Source of the DNA: SHVO01 sp964576515
GTDB taxonomy: Bacteria > Pseudomonadota > Alphaproteobacteria > Rhodospirillales > Rhodospirillaceae
Direction of reading: 5' to 3'
Assembly (NCBI GenBank): GCA_964576515.1
Contig: CAZNUW010000012.1
Coordinates: 1-64,000, forward strand
DNA length: 64,000 bases
Shown here: in pieces, positions 16,242 to 23,979 of the stretch
Numbering within the stretch: the stretch's first letter is position 1
Layout: the number at the start of each line of letters is the position of its first letter
The notes under the pieces: model-generated
The model's input: the letters and a program-made list of their open reading frames with translations, nothing else
What the model was told of the DNA's origin: nothing
Database searches by the model: none
Program-made: the position numbers and the translations under genes

Positions 16242-17581
16242 GCGATCTGTTTGCGGGGCAGGATCTCCCGCAAGACGGTCCGGCGGGGAAGGGCGGCGGC
16301 AAAGTCGGACAGCCGCTCGCCGACCGGCTGCGACCGGCGACCCTGGACGACGTGGTCGGGCAGGAACACCTGCTCGGGCCCGAAGGTCCCATTGGCCGGA
16401 TGGTCGCCGCCCGCCGTGTCACTTCCATGGTCCTGTGGGGTCCGCCCGGGGTCGGCAAGACCACCATCGCCCGGCTCCTGGCTAAAGGCACCGATCTTTA
16501 CTTTCAGCCGCTCTCGGCGGTGTTCTCCGGCGTGGCCGATCTCCGAAAGGTCTTCGAGGCGGCGGCCAAGCGCCGCCAGATGGGGCAGGGCACGCTTCTG
16601 TTCGTGGACGAGATTCACCGTTTCAACCGCGCGCAGCAGGACGGCTTCCTCCCTTATGTCGAGGACGGCACCATCATCCTTGTCGGCGCCACCACGGAGA
16701 ACCCGTCGTTCGAGCTGAACGCGGCGCTTCTGTCCCGCTGCCAGGTCATGGTCCTGCGCCGGCTGGATGACGCCGCCCTCGACCGGCTGCTCGCCCGGGC
16801 GGAAACCGCGGTGGGCCGTCCGCTGCCGGTCACGGCGGAGGGCCGCGCCGCGCTCCGGGCCATGGCCGACGGCGACGGCCGGCACAGTCTCACCCTGGCC
16901 GAAGACCTGTTCGCGCTCACGCCTGCGCCCGCGGCGCCCCTCGACGCGGCCGGGCTCGCGAAGGTCATCCAGCGGCGGGCGCCGGTTTACGACAAGGACC
17001 GCGAAGGCCACTACAACCTCATCAGCGCCGTCCATAAATCCTTGCGTGGGTCCGACCCCGACGCGGCGCTCTATTGGGTGGCCCGGATGCTCGACGGGGG
17101 CGAAGACCCCATCTACATCCTGCGGCGTCTGACCCGCTTCGCGGCCGAGGACATCGGCATGGCCGACCCGCAGGCCCTCCAGATGGCTATTTCGGCCTGG
17201 GAGACCTACGATCGCCTCGGCTCTCCGGAAGGCGAACTCGCGCTCGCGATGTTGGTCGTCTATCTGGGCACCGCGCCCAAGTCGAATGCGCTCTATGTCG
17301 CATATAAAGAGGCGCGCACGGCCGCCCGCGACACCGGCTCCCTGATGCCGCCCCTGCACATCCTCAATGCGCCCACCCGTATGATGAAGGACATCGGTTA
17401 CGGCAAGGGCTATGCCTACGACCACGATCAGGACGACGGTTTCTCCGGCCAGAACTATTTCCCGGACGGTATGATCCGTCATCAATTCTACCGCCCCGTC
17501 GAACGCGGATTTGAACGCGAGGTGGCCAAGCGCCTCGCGTACTGGCAAAAGCTGCGCGAGACGAAATCCGAGGTGTCATGA
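16238..17581 (+). CDS. rarA: Replication-associated recombination protein A (AAA+ ATPase, RarA/MgsA)
   Basis: RarA is a clamp-loader-like ATPase acting at stalled forks. The start ATG 16238 overlaps the protease stop (ATGA), giving 447 aa; the frame is open further upstream but would overlap the protease gene. PLADRLRPATLDDVVGQEHL, Walker A GPPGVGKTTIARLL, Walker B LLFVDEIHRFNRAQQD and the sensor GATTENPSFELNAALLSRC are typical. The C-terminal part (YDKDREGHYNLISAVHKSLR) is the RarA tetramerisation region. It overlaps the next gene by ATGA. Confidence 0.95.
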   Translation: MSDLFAGQDLPQDGPAGKGGGKVGQPLADRLRPATLDDVVGQEHLLGPEGPIGRMVAARRVTSMVLWGPPGVGKTTIARLLAKGTDLYFQPLSAVFSGVADLRKVFEAAAKRRQMGQGTLLFVDEIHRFNRAQQDGFLPYVEDGTIILVGATTENPSFELNAALLSRCQVMVLRRLDDAALDRLLARAETAVGRPLPVTAEGRAALRAMADGDGRHSLTLAEDLFALTPAPAAPLDAAGLAKVIQRRAPVYDKDREGHYNLISAVHKSLRGSDPDAALYWVARMLDGGEDPIYILRRLTRFAAEDIGMADPQALQMAISAWETYDRLGSPEGELALAMLVVYLGTAPKSNALYVAYKEARTAARDTGSLMPPLHILNAPTRMMKDIGYGKGYAYDHDQDDGFSGQNYFPDGMIRHQFYRPVERGFEREVAKRLAYWQKLRETKSEVS

Positions 17582-18567
17582 GCGGCGTTCAACAAATCGA
17601 AGTCGGCAACGAAGAAAGCGATACGCGGCTGGACCGCTGGTTCAAGCGGCGGTTCCCCGCGCTCACCCACGGACGTCTGGAAAAGCTCCTGCGCACCGGC
17701 CAGATCCGCGTCGACGGCGGTCGCGCCAAGGCCAATCAGCGCCTGGAAGCCGGGCAGGTCGTACGCGTCCCGCCGCTCGGGGCCGTCTCCGAGGGCGACC
17801 GTGTTCACAAGTCGCCGGCGGAACTGTCCGAGCGCGACACCGCCGAGATCCAGAGGATGGTCATATATAAGGACGACGATCTCATCGTCCTCAACAAACC
17901 GGCCGGGATCGCCGTCCAGGGCGGCACCAAGACCACCCGTCATATCGACGGCATGCTCGAAGGGCTGAAGTTCGGCGGCGAGAAACCGCGCCTGGTGCAT
18001 CGCCTCGACCGTGACACCTCCGGTGTGCTCGTGGTCGCGCGCACCGCGAAATCCGCGGCCGTGCTCGCGAAGGCGTTCCAAAGCCGCGACATGGAAAAAA
18101 CCTATTGGGCCCTTGTGCTGGGGCATCCCGAACACGAGGCCGGCACGATCTCCGCGGCGCTCGCCAAGACCGGCGGCCGCGGACACGAACGCATGGAGTG
18201 GGACGACGAGGACGGTCAGAAGGCCGTCACCGATTACCGGGTCGTCGCAACCGCCGCCCGCAAGATCAGTTGGCTGGAACTGATGCCGCACACCGGGCGG
18301 ACCCACCAGTTGCGCGCCCACTGCAAGCTCATCGGCACGCCCATCGTGGGCGACGGGAAATACGCCGTGGTCAACGCCGACCCGGATCAGCGCGTCGACC
18401 TCCATGAAGGTCTGCTCGCCGATGTCGCCGACCGCATGTGCCTTCACGCGCAGGCGCTCACCATCCCGCGTCAGGGCCGCAAGCCGCTGACCGTGACCGC
18501 GCCTTTGCCCAAACACATGAAAGCCGCGTTCCGCGATCTCGGTTTCAGCGAAAGCGACGCCACATGA
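17578..18567 (+). CDS. rluC: RluC/RluD-type 23S rRNA pseudouridine synthase
   Basis: It isomerises uridines in 23S rRNA. An S4 RNA-binding domain occupies residues ~15-75 (LTHGRLEKLLRTGQIRVDGG). The catalytic motif HRLDRDTSGVLVVAR is at ~141-155, where the Asp is the family nucleophile, and HTGRTHQLRAHCKLIGTPIV follows. At 329 aa it matches RluC, but RluA, RluC and RluD cannot be separated by eye; the rarA-rluC-HAD-ATP12 order favours RluC. Coupled by four-base overlaps at both ends. Confidence 0.9.
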   Translation: MSGVQQIEVGNEESDTRLDRWFKRRFPALTHGRLEKLLRTGQIRVDGGRAKANQRLEAGQVVRVPPLGAVSEGDRVHKSPAELSERDTAEIQRMVIYKDDDLIVLNKPAGIAVQGGTKTTRHIDGMLEGLKFGGEKPRLVHRLDRDTSGVLVVARTAKSAAVLAKAFQSRDMEKTYWALVLGHPEHEAGTISAALAKTGGRGHERMEWDDEDGQKAVTDYRVVATAARKISWLELMPHTGRTHQLRAHCKLIGTPIVGDGKYAVVNADPDQRVDLHEGLLADVADRMCLHAQALTIPRQGRKPLTVTAPLPKHMKAAFRDLGFSESDAT

Positions 18568-19274
18568 TTTCCGCGCCGCTGCGTCTCGCGGTCTTCGATC
18601 TCGACGGCACCATCGTCAACAGCACCGCCAACATCGTCCGCGCGGTCAACGAGGCCGCGGCCTTGATGAAACTCGATGCGCCCGGCGCGCACGAGATCCC
18701 GCGCGTGATCGGCCTGTCGCTCACCGAAGCCCTCGGTCGGCTCTTTCCGGCGCTCGAATCGCCGCGGCTGCTCGAACTCGACCAGGCGTACCGCGAATGT
18801 TTCGTGCGCTTTCGCACCGAACCCCATTTCGACGAACCGCTGTTCGACGGCACACACGCCGTCCTCGACGCCTTGGACGCGGAAGGAATCTTGTTGGGCA
18901 TCGCGACCGGGAAGGCGATGCGCGGCGTGCGTCATGTCCTCGACCGTCACGGGCTCTCGAACCGCTTCGTCACCATCCAGACGCCCGAGCACGCGCCGGG
19001 AAAACCGCATCCCGAAATGCTCTATCGCGCCATGGCGGAAACCGGCGTCGATCCCGCGCACACGGTCATGATCGGCGACACCAGTTTCGATATCCTCATG
19101 GCGCGCGCGGCGGGCGTGTCCGCGCTCGGTGTTGCGTGGGGCAATCACCCTGTCCAGGAACTTGAAGCCGCGGGCGCGCACCGATTGGTGGATCGCTTGA
19201 GCGATCTCATGCACGCGATCCCCAGTCTGGTCACACCGGCCGCGTCGCCGGATGTTGGCAGGAGCGCACAATGA
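18564..19274 (+). CDS. HAD-superfamily phosphatase (phosphoglycolate phosphatase-like)
   Basis: The start ATG 18564 overlaps the rluC stop (ATGA) and places the HAD motif I, FDLDGTIVNS, at residue ~10; the longer open frame inside rluC is not used. Motif II/III region GIATGKAMRGVRHVL and motif IV GDTSFDILMARAAGV are present, with a helical cap between them, a Gph/PGP-like layout of 236 aa. The substrate is not determinable. It overlaps the next gene by four bases. Confidence 0.9.
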   Translation: MISAPLRLAVFDLDGTIVNSTANIVRAVNEAAALMKLDAPGAHEIPRVIGLSLTEALGRLFPALESPRLLELDQAYRECFVRFRTEPHFDEPLFDGTHAVLDALDAEGILLGIATGKAMRGVRHVLDRHGLSNRFVTIQTPEHAPGKPHPEMLYRAMAETGVDPAHTVMIGDTSFDILMARAAGVSALGVAWGNHPVQELEAAGAHRLVDRLSDLMHAIPSLVTPAASPDVGRSAQ

Positions 19275-21169
19275 GACTCTTGAAGATCGCCGCCGTCGTC
19301 CTCGCGGTCGCCGTCGCCGGCATCGTGATCGTGTTGATGACGTTCGATGTCGCGCAATACAAAGGCGCCATCGAAGAGCAGGCGAAAGCCGCTACCGGTC
19401 GGGATGTGACCATCGGCGACATCGATCTCGCCGTGTCGCTCTCCCCGGCGATTGTCCTCACCGATGTGCGTGTCGCCAATGCGTCCTGGGGCAGCCGTCC
19501 GGAAATGGTCTATTTGCCGCGGGTGGAGGTCCATACCCAACTCATTCCGCTCCTGTTCGGCACGATTGCGTTCAGTGAAATCACGGCGGACAACCCCGAT
19601 ATCCTCCTGGAGATCGATAAGCGCGGGCGCGGCAACTGGGAATTCGATGTCGCCTCTGAAGGCGGATCGACCCCGCTGAATGTGCGCGGCGTGTCCGTGA
19701 ACGATCTCAAGCTGGGGTACCGTGACGCGCAAGCCGGACGTTCTGCCGATATCGCGGCCAAGGATATCGACGTTGAGATCGACGGCGCGTTGCAGGACCT
19801 GAATATCTCGTCCGTGGGCGCAAGCGGTGTCCAGGCGGCGTTCAGGAACGGCCCCACCTCGGGCAAACTCACCCTCGGCGCGTTCGCCATGAAGGCGCGC
19901 GGGGAGATTGCCGATCTCGGGATCACCTCGCTCCAGGCCAGTAACGCGGCTCTGTCCTACGCGAGGGAAGCCCAGCCCATCGACGTGGCGTTCACCACGC
20001 TGACCGCCGGCGAGGACGGAAAAATCAATTTTGAAGGCAAGGTGTCCGGTCAGGACGTGAAGATTTACGGGACGGCCGCGCCGGTGGCGGCGCTGGTCGC
20101 CCGGGATAAACCGATCCCGGTGAAGGTCGAACTCGAAGGCTTCGGGATGAAGGCCAGCACCGACCTCACGGTCGAGACCGTCAAGGACCGCCCGTCCGTG
20201 AAGGGCACGATCGCCATCCCCGAAATCGCCATGACCCAATTCAAGAGCGCGCCCGTGCCCGCGAGCCCGGACGGCAAGCTCTTCACCGCCGACCCGTTGC
20301 CGTGGGACATGCTGGACGCCGCCGACGCCGATGTCACGCTCAAGGTCGGTAAGATCGCGAACGCGGACGGCCTCGTGCTCACCGATGTGTCGCTGCCCGT
20401 GAAAGCGGTGGACGGCCGCGTGGCCGCGGCGCCGGTTTCGGTCGCGCTCGCAGGTGGCGCCGTGTCGGCCGATCTCGGCCTTAACGCCCGCGACAAGTCC
20501 ATGACGCTCAAGGTCGAAGGCAAGGGCTTCACCGCCGAAGGCCTGGCCAAGGCTTTCAAGAAAGCCGAAGCCGTCACGCAAGGGCCGGTCGATATCAACG
20601 TGGATGTGCGCGGCGCGGGAAATTCCATGCGCGCGCTGATGGCCTCCCTCGATGGTTCTGTCGTCGCGGGCATGGGTGAGGCGCGCATCCGCAACGACGC
20701 CCTCAATGTTGTCGGCGCCGACGTCGTCATGCAGGTGCTGGGCGTCATCAATCCGATCGGCAACAAGGATCCTTACACAGTGGCCCAATGCGGGGTCGTG
20801 AACTTCCAGATCAAGGACGGCATCGCCCAGACCACGCAAGGCATCGCCCTCGTGACGGACAAGATGCAGATCACCTCCAGCGGGCGCATCGACTTGCGCC
20901 GCGAGCAGGTCGACCTCGACGTGCGCCCGCGCGCGACCGGGGGCTTGGGTGTCGGTTTGGGAACGCTCGTGCAAGCCGTGAAAGTCAGCGGGCCGCTGGC
21001 CGATCCGGGTGTGGGCATCGATAAGGCGGGATCGTTGCGCACGTTGGGCTCCTTGGGTGCGGCGCTTGCGACGGGCGGCGTGTCCTTGCTCGCGCAAGGC
21101 GCCAAGAACCGGATGGACGGCGGCGGCGACCCATGCCAAACCGCGCGCACCTGGCATGTAAAACGCTGA
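19271..21169 (+). CDS. AsmA-family inner-membrane-anchored periplasmic protein
   Basis: The 632-aa protein has one N-terminal membrane helix (LLKIAAVVLAVAVAGIVIVL) and then long beta-rich AsmA repeats. The N-terminal AsmA domain is seen in TGRDVTIGDIDLAVSLSPAI and the C-terminal one in LNVVGADVVMQVLGVINPIG and SSGRIDLRREQVDLDVRPRA. AsmA-like proteins are bridge-like lipid carriers between the two membranes (family knowledge). The gene sits between the HAD and ATP12 genes, which are often direct neighbours in alphaproteobacteria, so it may be an insertion into that cluster. Confidence 0.88.
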   Translation: MRLLKIAAVVLAVAVAGIVIVLMTFDVAQYKGAIEEQAKAATGRDVTIGDIDLAVSLSPAIVLTDVRVANASWGSRPEMVYLPRVEVHTQLIPLLFGTIAFSEITADNPDILLEIDKRGRGNWEFDVASEGGSTPLNVRGVSVNDLKLGYRDAQAGRSADIAAKDIDVEIDGALQDLNISSVGASGVQAAFRNGPTSGKLTLGAFAMKARGEIADLGITSLQASNAALSYAREAQPIDVAFTTLTAGEDGKINFEGKVSGQDVKIYGTAAPVAALVARDKPIPVKVELEGFGMKASTDLTVETVKDRPSVKGTIAIPEIAMTQFKSAPVPASPDGKLFTADPLPWDMLDAADADVTLKVGKIANADGLVLTDVSLPVKAVDGRVAAAPVSVALAGGAVSADLGLNARDKSMTLKVEGKGFTAEGLAKAFKKAEAVTQGPVDINVDVRGAGNSMRALMASLDGSVVAGMGEARIRNDALNVVGADVVMQVLGVINPIGNKDPYTVAQCGVVNFQIKDGIAQTTQGIALVTDKMQITSSGRIDLRREQVDLDVRPRATGGLGVGLGTLVQAVKVSGPLADPGVGIDKAGSLRTLGSLGAALATGGVSLLAQGAKNRMDGGGDPCQTARTWHVKR

Positions 21170-21177
21170 GCGCTGCT

Positions 21178-21936
21178 ATGACGGAATCGACGAACGACAA
21201 GAAACCACTCACGATGCGCGTGCGTGAAACGCCGCCGCCGAAACCCCGCCGTGTCTATAAAATCGTGACGGTGGGCGAGGGGACGCCCGTCGCGATTCTA
21301 CTCGACGGCAAACCGGCGCTGACGCCCATGCGCGCGCCGTTGGCTGCCGCCTCGCGCGGTCTCGCCGCTGCGGTGGCCGCGGAATGGGATGCGCAGGATC
21401 CTCATGTCGATCCCGAGACCATGCCGCTCACGCGCCTTCTTGCGACAGCGATCGACCGGGTCTCGACGCAGCGCGGCGCGGTCATCGACAGTCTTCTGTC
21501 TTACGTCGACGCGGACCTGCTGTGTTATCGCGCCGCGCATCCGGCGGATTTGCGCGAGCGTCAGCGCGCGGCCTGGCAGCCGGTGGTCGATTGGCTCCAG
21601 CGCGAATGCGATATCGGGTTGGTGGCGGTCGACGGTCTGATGCCGGCGGTACAGGATCCCGCGGTCGCCGAACGGATGCGAAAAGCGCTGACGGCGTTCG
21701 ACGACACCGAACTCACCGCGTTCCAGGCCGCGGCGTCGCTAGCGAACTCGCTGGCGCTGGGTTTCGCGCTGGTGCGCGGACGCCTGTCGGCGGACGCCGT
21801 TTTCACCGCCGCGTTCCTGGACGAATTGTACCAGGAGGAGAAGTGGGGCGAAGACGCCGAGGCTAGCGCCCGGCGCGGGCGCATCGCCGCCGACATCGCG
21901 GCCGTTGAGCGCTATCTCGGGTTAGCGAAAACCTAG
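21178..21936 (+). CDS. ATP12-family F1-ATPase assembly chaperone
   Basis: Homologues of mitochondrial ATP12 bind the F1 alpha subunit during assembly; among bacteria they are largely alphaproteobacterial. The tract MPLTRLLATAIDRV (residues ~82-95), then LLCYRAAHPADLRERQ and W(Q)PVVDWLQREC, is characteristic. I chose ATG 21178 (MTESTNDKKPL, 252 aa) rather than 21133, which would overlap asmA by 37 bases. The protein ends 16 bases before a convergent small gene. Confidence 0.9.
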   Translation: MTESTNDKKPLTMRVRETPPPKPRRVYKIVTVGEGTPVAILLDGKPALTPMRAPLAAASRGLAAAVAAEWDAQDPHVDPETMPLTRLLATAIDRVSTQRGAVIDSLLSYVDADLLCYRAAHPADLRERQRAAWQPVVDWLQRECDIGLVAVDGLMPAVQDPAVAERMRKALTAFDDTELTAFQAAASLANSLALGFALVRGRLSADAVFTAAFLDELYQEEKWGEDAEASARRGRIAADIAAVERYLGLAKT

Positions 21937-21952
21937 CAGCGGCGTCGGCGCT

Positions 21953-22096
21953 CTAGCGCCCGCGTCCGCGCGCGGCGGGACGCGCCGGACGCGCGGCTTT
22001 CACGCTCGGCTTCTTGATGACCTTTGCTTTGGACGTGGCGGCCTTAGAGGCGGCGGTCTTCGGTGCAGTCTTGGATGCGGGTTTCTTGGCGGTCAC
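21953..22096 (-). CDS. Small Lys/Ala/Pro-rich basic protein (histone H1-like composition)
   Basis: A 47-residue frame starts with GTG at 22096 behind a good GGAGG (7-base spacing) and reads VTAKKPASKTAPKTAASKAA..., ending in ARPAARGRGR. It has almost no acidic residues and no hydrophobic core, so it is likely disordered and nucleic-acid binding, like the AKP-repeat tails of bacterial histone H1-like proteins. The longer ORF to 22144 lacks a ribosome-binding site. The good site and strict basic composition argue that it is real; function is inferred. Confidence 0.6.
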   Translation of the reverse strand: MTAKKPASKTAPKTAASKAATSKAKVIKKPSVKAARPARPAARGRGR

Positions 22097-22264
22097 GGCA
22101 ATCCTCCGGTGAACATGAAAAGGAACCGGACCTCCCGATCTCAATCCCGGCTATCAAATGCGGGGGGATTACATAGTGAATCTGACGGCCTGTCCACCCA
22201 TTCATCCGGCCTCGCCGCGCGCGCAGCCACGCTAACGCAATTGTGAGCGGCGCGGCAGGAGCCT

Positions 22265-23236
22265 CTACTCGTCCACGCGCCGCGTCACCAGTTGCCAGCG
22301 GTCCGGGTGTTCCTCGACGTCGAATTGAAACACCTCCCTCAGGATCAAGAGTACGGAGTTGGTGTCGTTGGCATTGATCCGGGCCGTCAACGTCAGGCCC
22401 GTCAAGTCCACCGCGTCGGCAACGATCGGCTTGGCGGCGTAGCGGTTTACTTCCGACAGGACTTCGTCCAGGTCGGTGTCGTTGAAGTGCAGGCGGCCCG
22501 CGCGCCACGCGGCCGCATCTTCGGCTGTTGTATTGCGCCGGATCGGCACACCCGCCGCGGGGAACAGGAAGACGTCGCCGGCACGCAGGTCATAACGGAA
22601 CTCCTGGTCCCCGCCCGCGGATACCGCGACAGAGCCCTCCGTGACAGCGACCTCGACGGCGTTCTCCGGCAGGTTCCGGACATTGAACTTGGTGCCGGTC
22701 ACTGTGACCCGGTGTTGTCCGGCGGTGACCACAAAAGGTCTGCGTGTGTCGCGCTGGACCTCAAAGAAGGCCTCGCCGCGCTGCAGTTTCGCATCACGGG
22801 AGTGATCGGCGAAGGCGATAGCCACCGATGAATCGCCGGCGACGGTGATCAAGGAGTGATCGGGCAGGGCGTAATTCTTGATCTCGCGCGCGGCGGTCTG
22901 GGCCGCGCCGCCGTCGTCGAGCCGTGGCGCGTCCGAAATCGCCGTCGGAAGAACGACTACGAGGACAGCCGCTGCGGCCGCGAGCCGGGTGAAGGTCGAC
23001 GTCGCGCGCGCGGCGGCGCGAACCTCCGCCATGTCTTTGGCGAGATAGGCGTGGGCGAGGTCGCTGTGTTTGAGGCCCGCGGCCGCGTCCCACACCGTCC
23101 GCGCCGCGTTGAAGTCGCGAAGGTGCGACGGCGCGCTGGCCAACCAACGCTGCAGATCCCGCTCCTCTTCAGGCGATAGCGGTGCGGCGTTTAAACGCGC
23201 GACCCACTCGCAAGCTGTTTTTTGCGTCGTTCTCAT
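22265..23236 (-). CDS. FecR-family anti-sigma factor / sensor
   Basis: FecR proteins span the inner membrane and relay a signal from a TonB receptor to a partner sigma factor. The N-terminal DUF4880-like region (CEWVARLNAAPLSPEEERDL, residues ~9-28) is cytoplasmic, one helix lies at ~83-102 (TRLAAAAAVLVVVLPTAI), and the FecR domain follows (GEAFFEVQRDTRRPFVVTAG, then VTVTGTKFNVR). At 323 aa it is full length. It begins four bases after the sigma gene, so the two are co-transcribed, divergent from the receptor. Confidence 0.92.
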   Translation of the reverse strand: MRTTQKTACEWVARLNAAPLSPEEERDLQRWLASAPSHLRDFNAARTVWDAAAGLKHSDLAHAYLAKDMAEVRAAARATSTFTRLAAAAAVLVVVLPTAISDAPRLDDGGAAQTAAREIKNYALPDHSLITVAGDSSVAIAFADHSRDAKLQRGEAFFEVQRDTRRPFVVTAGQHRVTVTGTKFNVRNLPENAVEVAVTEGSVAVSAGGDQEFRYDLRAGDVFLFPAAGVPIRRNTTAEDAAAWRAGRLHFNDTDLDEVLSEVNRYAAKPIVADAVDLTGLTLTARINANDTNSVLLILREVFQFDVEEHPDRWQLVTRRVDE

Positions 23237-23240
23237 ATTC

Positions 23241-23783
23241 CTATCGCAACAAATCTTCCGGCGAGCCGCCCAGGGCGTCCTTCAACTGACTGATCGCGCG
23301 GGTAATCTCGCGTTCGACCGTTCGTCTCGAAACGCCCAGTCGGTCGGCGATCTCCGGTACACGGAGTTCTTCGACATGGAACAGGAGAAAGACCCTCCGC
23401 GTGGACGCTTTCATGTGCGGCAACTGACGCTCGATGAGGCGTACAAGCTCCCGCGCACTCAGCAAGGCATCCGAATCGACGCCTGTACTACGTTCAATCC
23501 CCTCGAACTGCGACAGCGGGAGCGAAAAATTTTCGCGGTGGGATCGTTTGCGCCGCCAGAAATCTTTGAGCACGTTCCAGGCGATGGTGAAGAGGTAGCC
23601 GCGCGCATCTCCGACGAGATTGCCGTTTTGCACCTGCCGCCACAGATTGAGGAAAGCTTCCTGCGCGCAGTCGTCCACGTCCGATCGATCCGTCAGGCGC
23701 GCGCTGAAGAATCTGCGCAAATCGGCATTGTGCAGGAAAAACAACTGCTCAAGTCGGTCTGATGCGGGCTTATCGCTGGGCAT
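23241..23783 (-). CDS. FecI-type ECF sigma factor
   Basis: This is a 180-aa sigma-70 of the FecI class. Region 2 is seen at LEQLFFLHNADLRRFFSARL and DVDDCAQEAFLNLWRQV, region 4 at VPEIADRLGVSRRTVEREIT (helix-turn-helix). The start is uncertain: ATG 23783 gives a typical length, but AGGAGAG lies 18 bases upstream, and an in-frame GTG at 23816 precedes it. With fecR it should activate the divergent TonB receptor gene, as known for Fec-type signalling. Confidence 0.9.
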   Translation of the reverse strand: MPSDKPASDRLEQLFFLHNADLRRFFSARLTDRSDVDDCAQEAFLNLWRQVQNGNLVGDARGYLFTIAWNVLKDFWRRKRSHRENFSLPLSQFEGIERSTGVDSDALLSARELVRLIERQLPHMKASTRRVFLLFHVEELRVPEIADRLGVSRRTVEREITRAISQLKDALGGSPEDLLR

Positions 23784-23979
23784 CGGTGCGTTGTGAAGTT
23801 GCTCTCCTCTACGCACACATATCCGGCATCATGCGTCAAGCCGAAAACATTCAAAAAAAATTCGCACCCGCGTGTCGCATTTGCGGGCGCGTTTCGTAGT
23901 GAAGAGCGTCCGGAGTGTCAGCATGTGCCGGAAAGGGAGAGTGGGAGCGCGATCATACATCTCAAAAGGGGAACGTCTC

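Noticed and set aside
19145..21157. 670-codon minus-strand frame over the AsmA gene
   Set aside because: Shadow of a clearly coding frame with membrane helix and AsmA motifs on the other strand.
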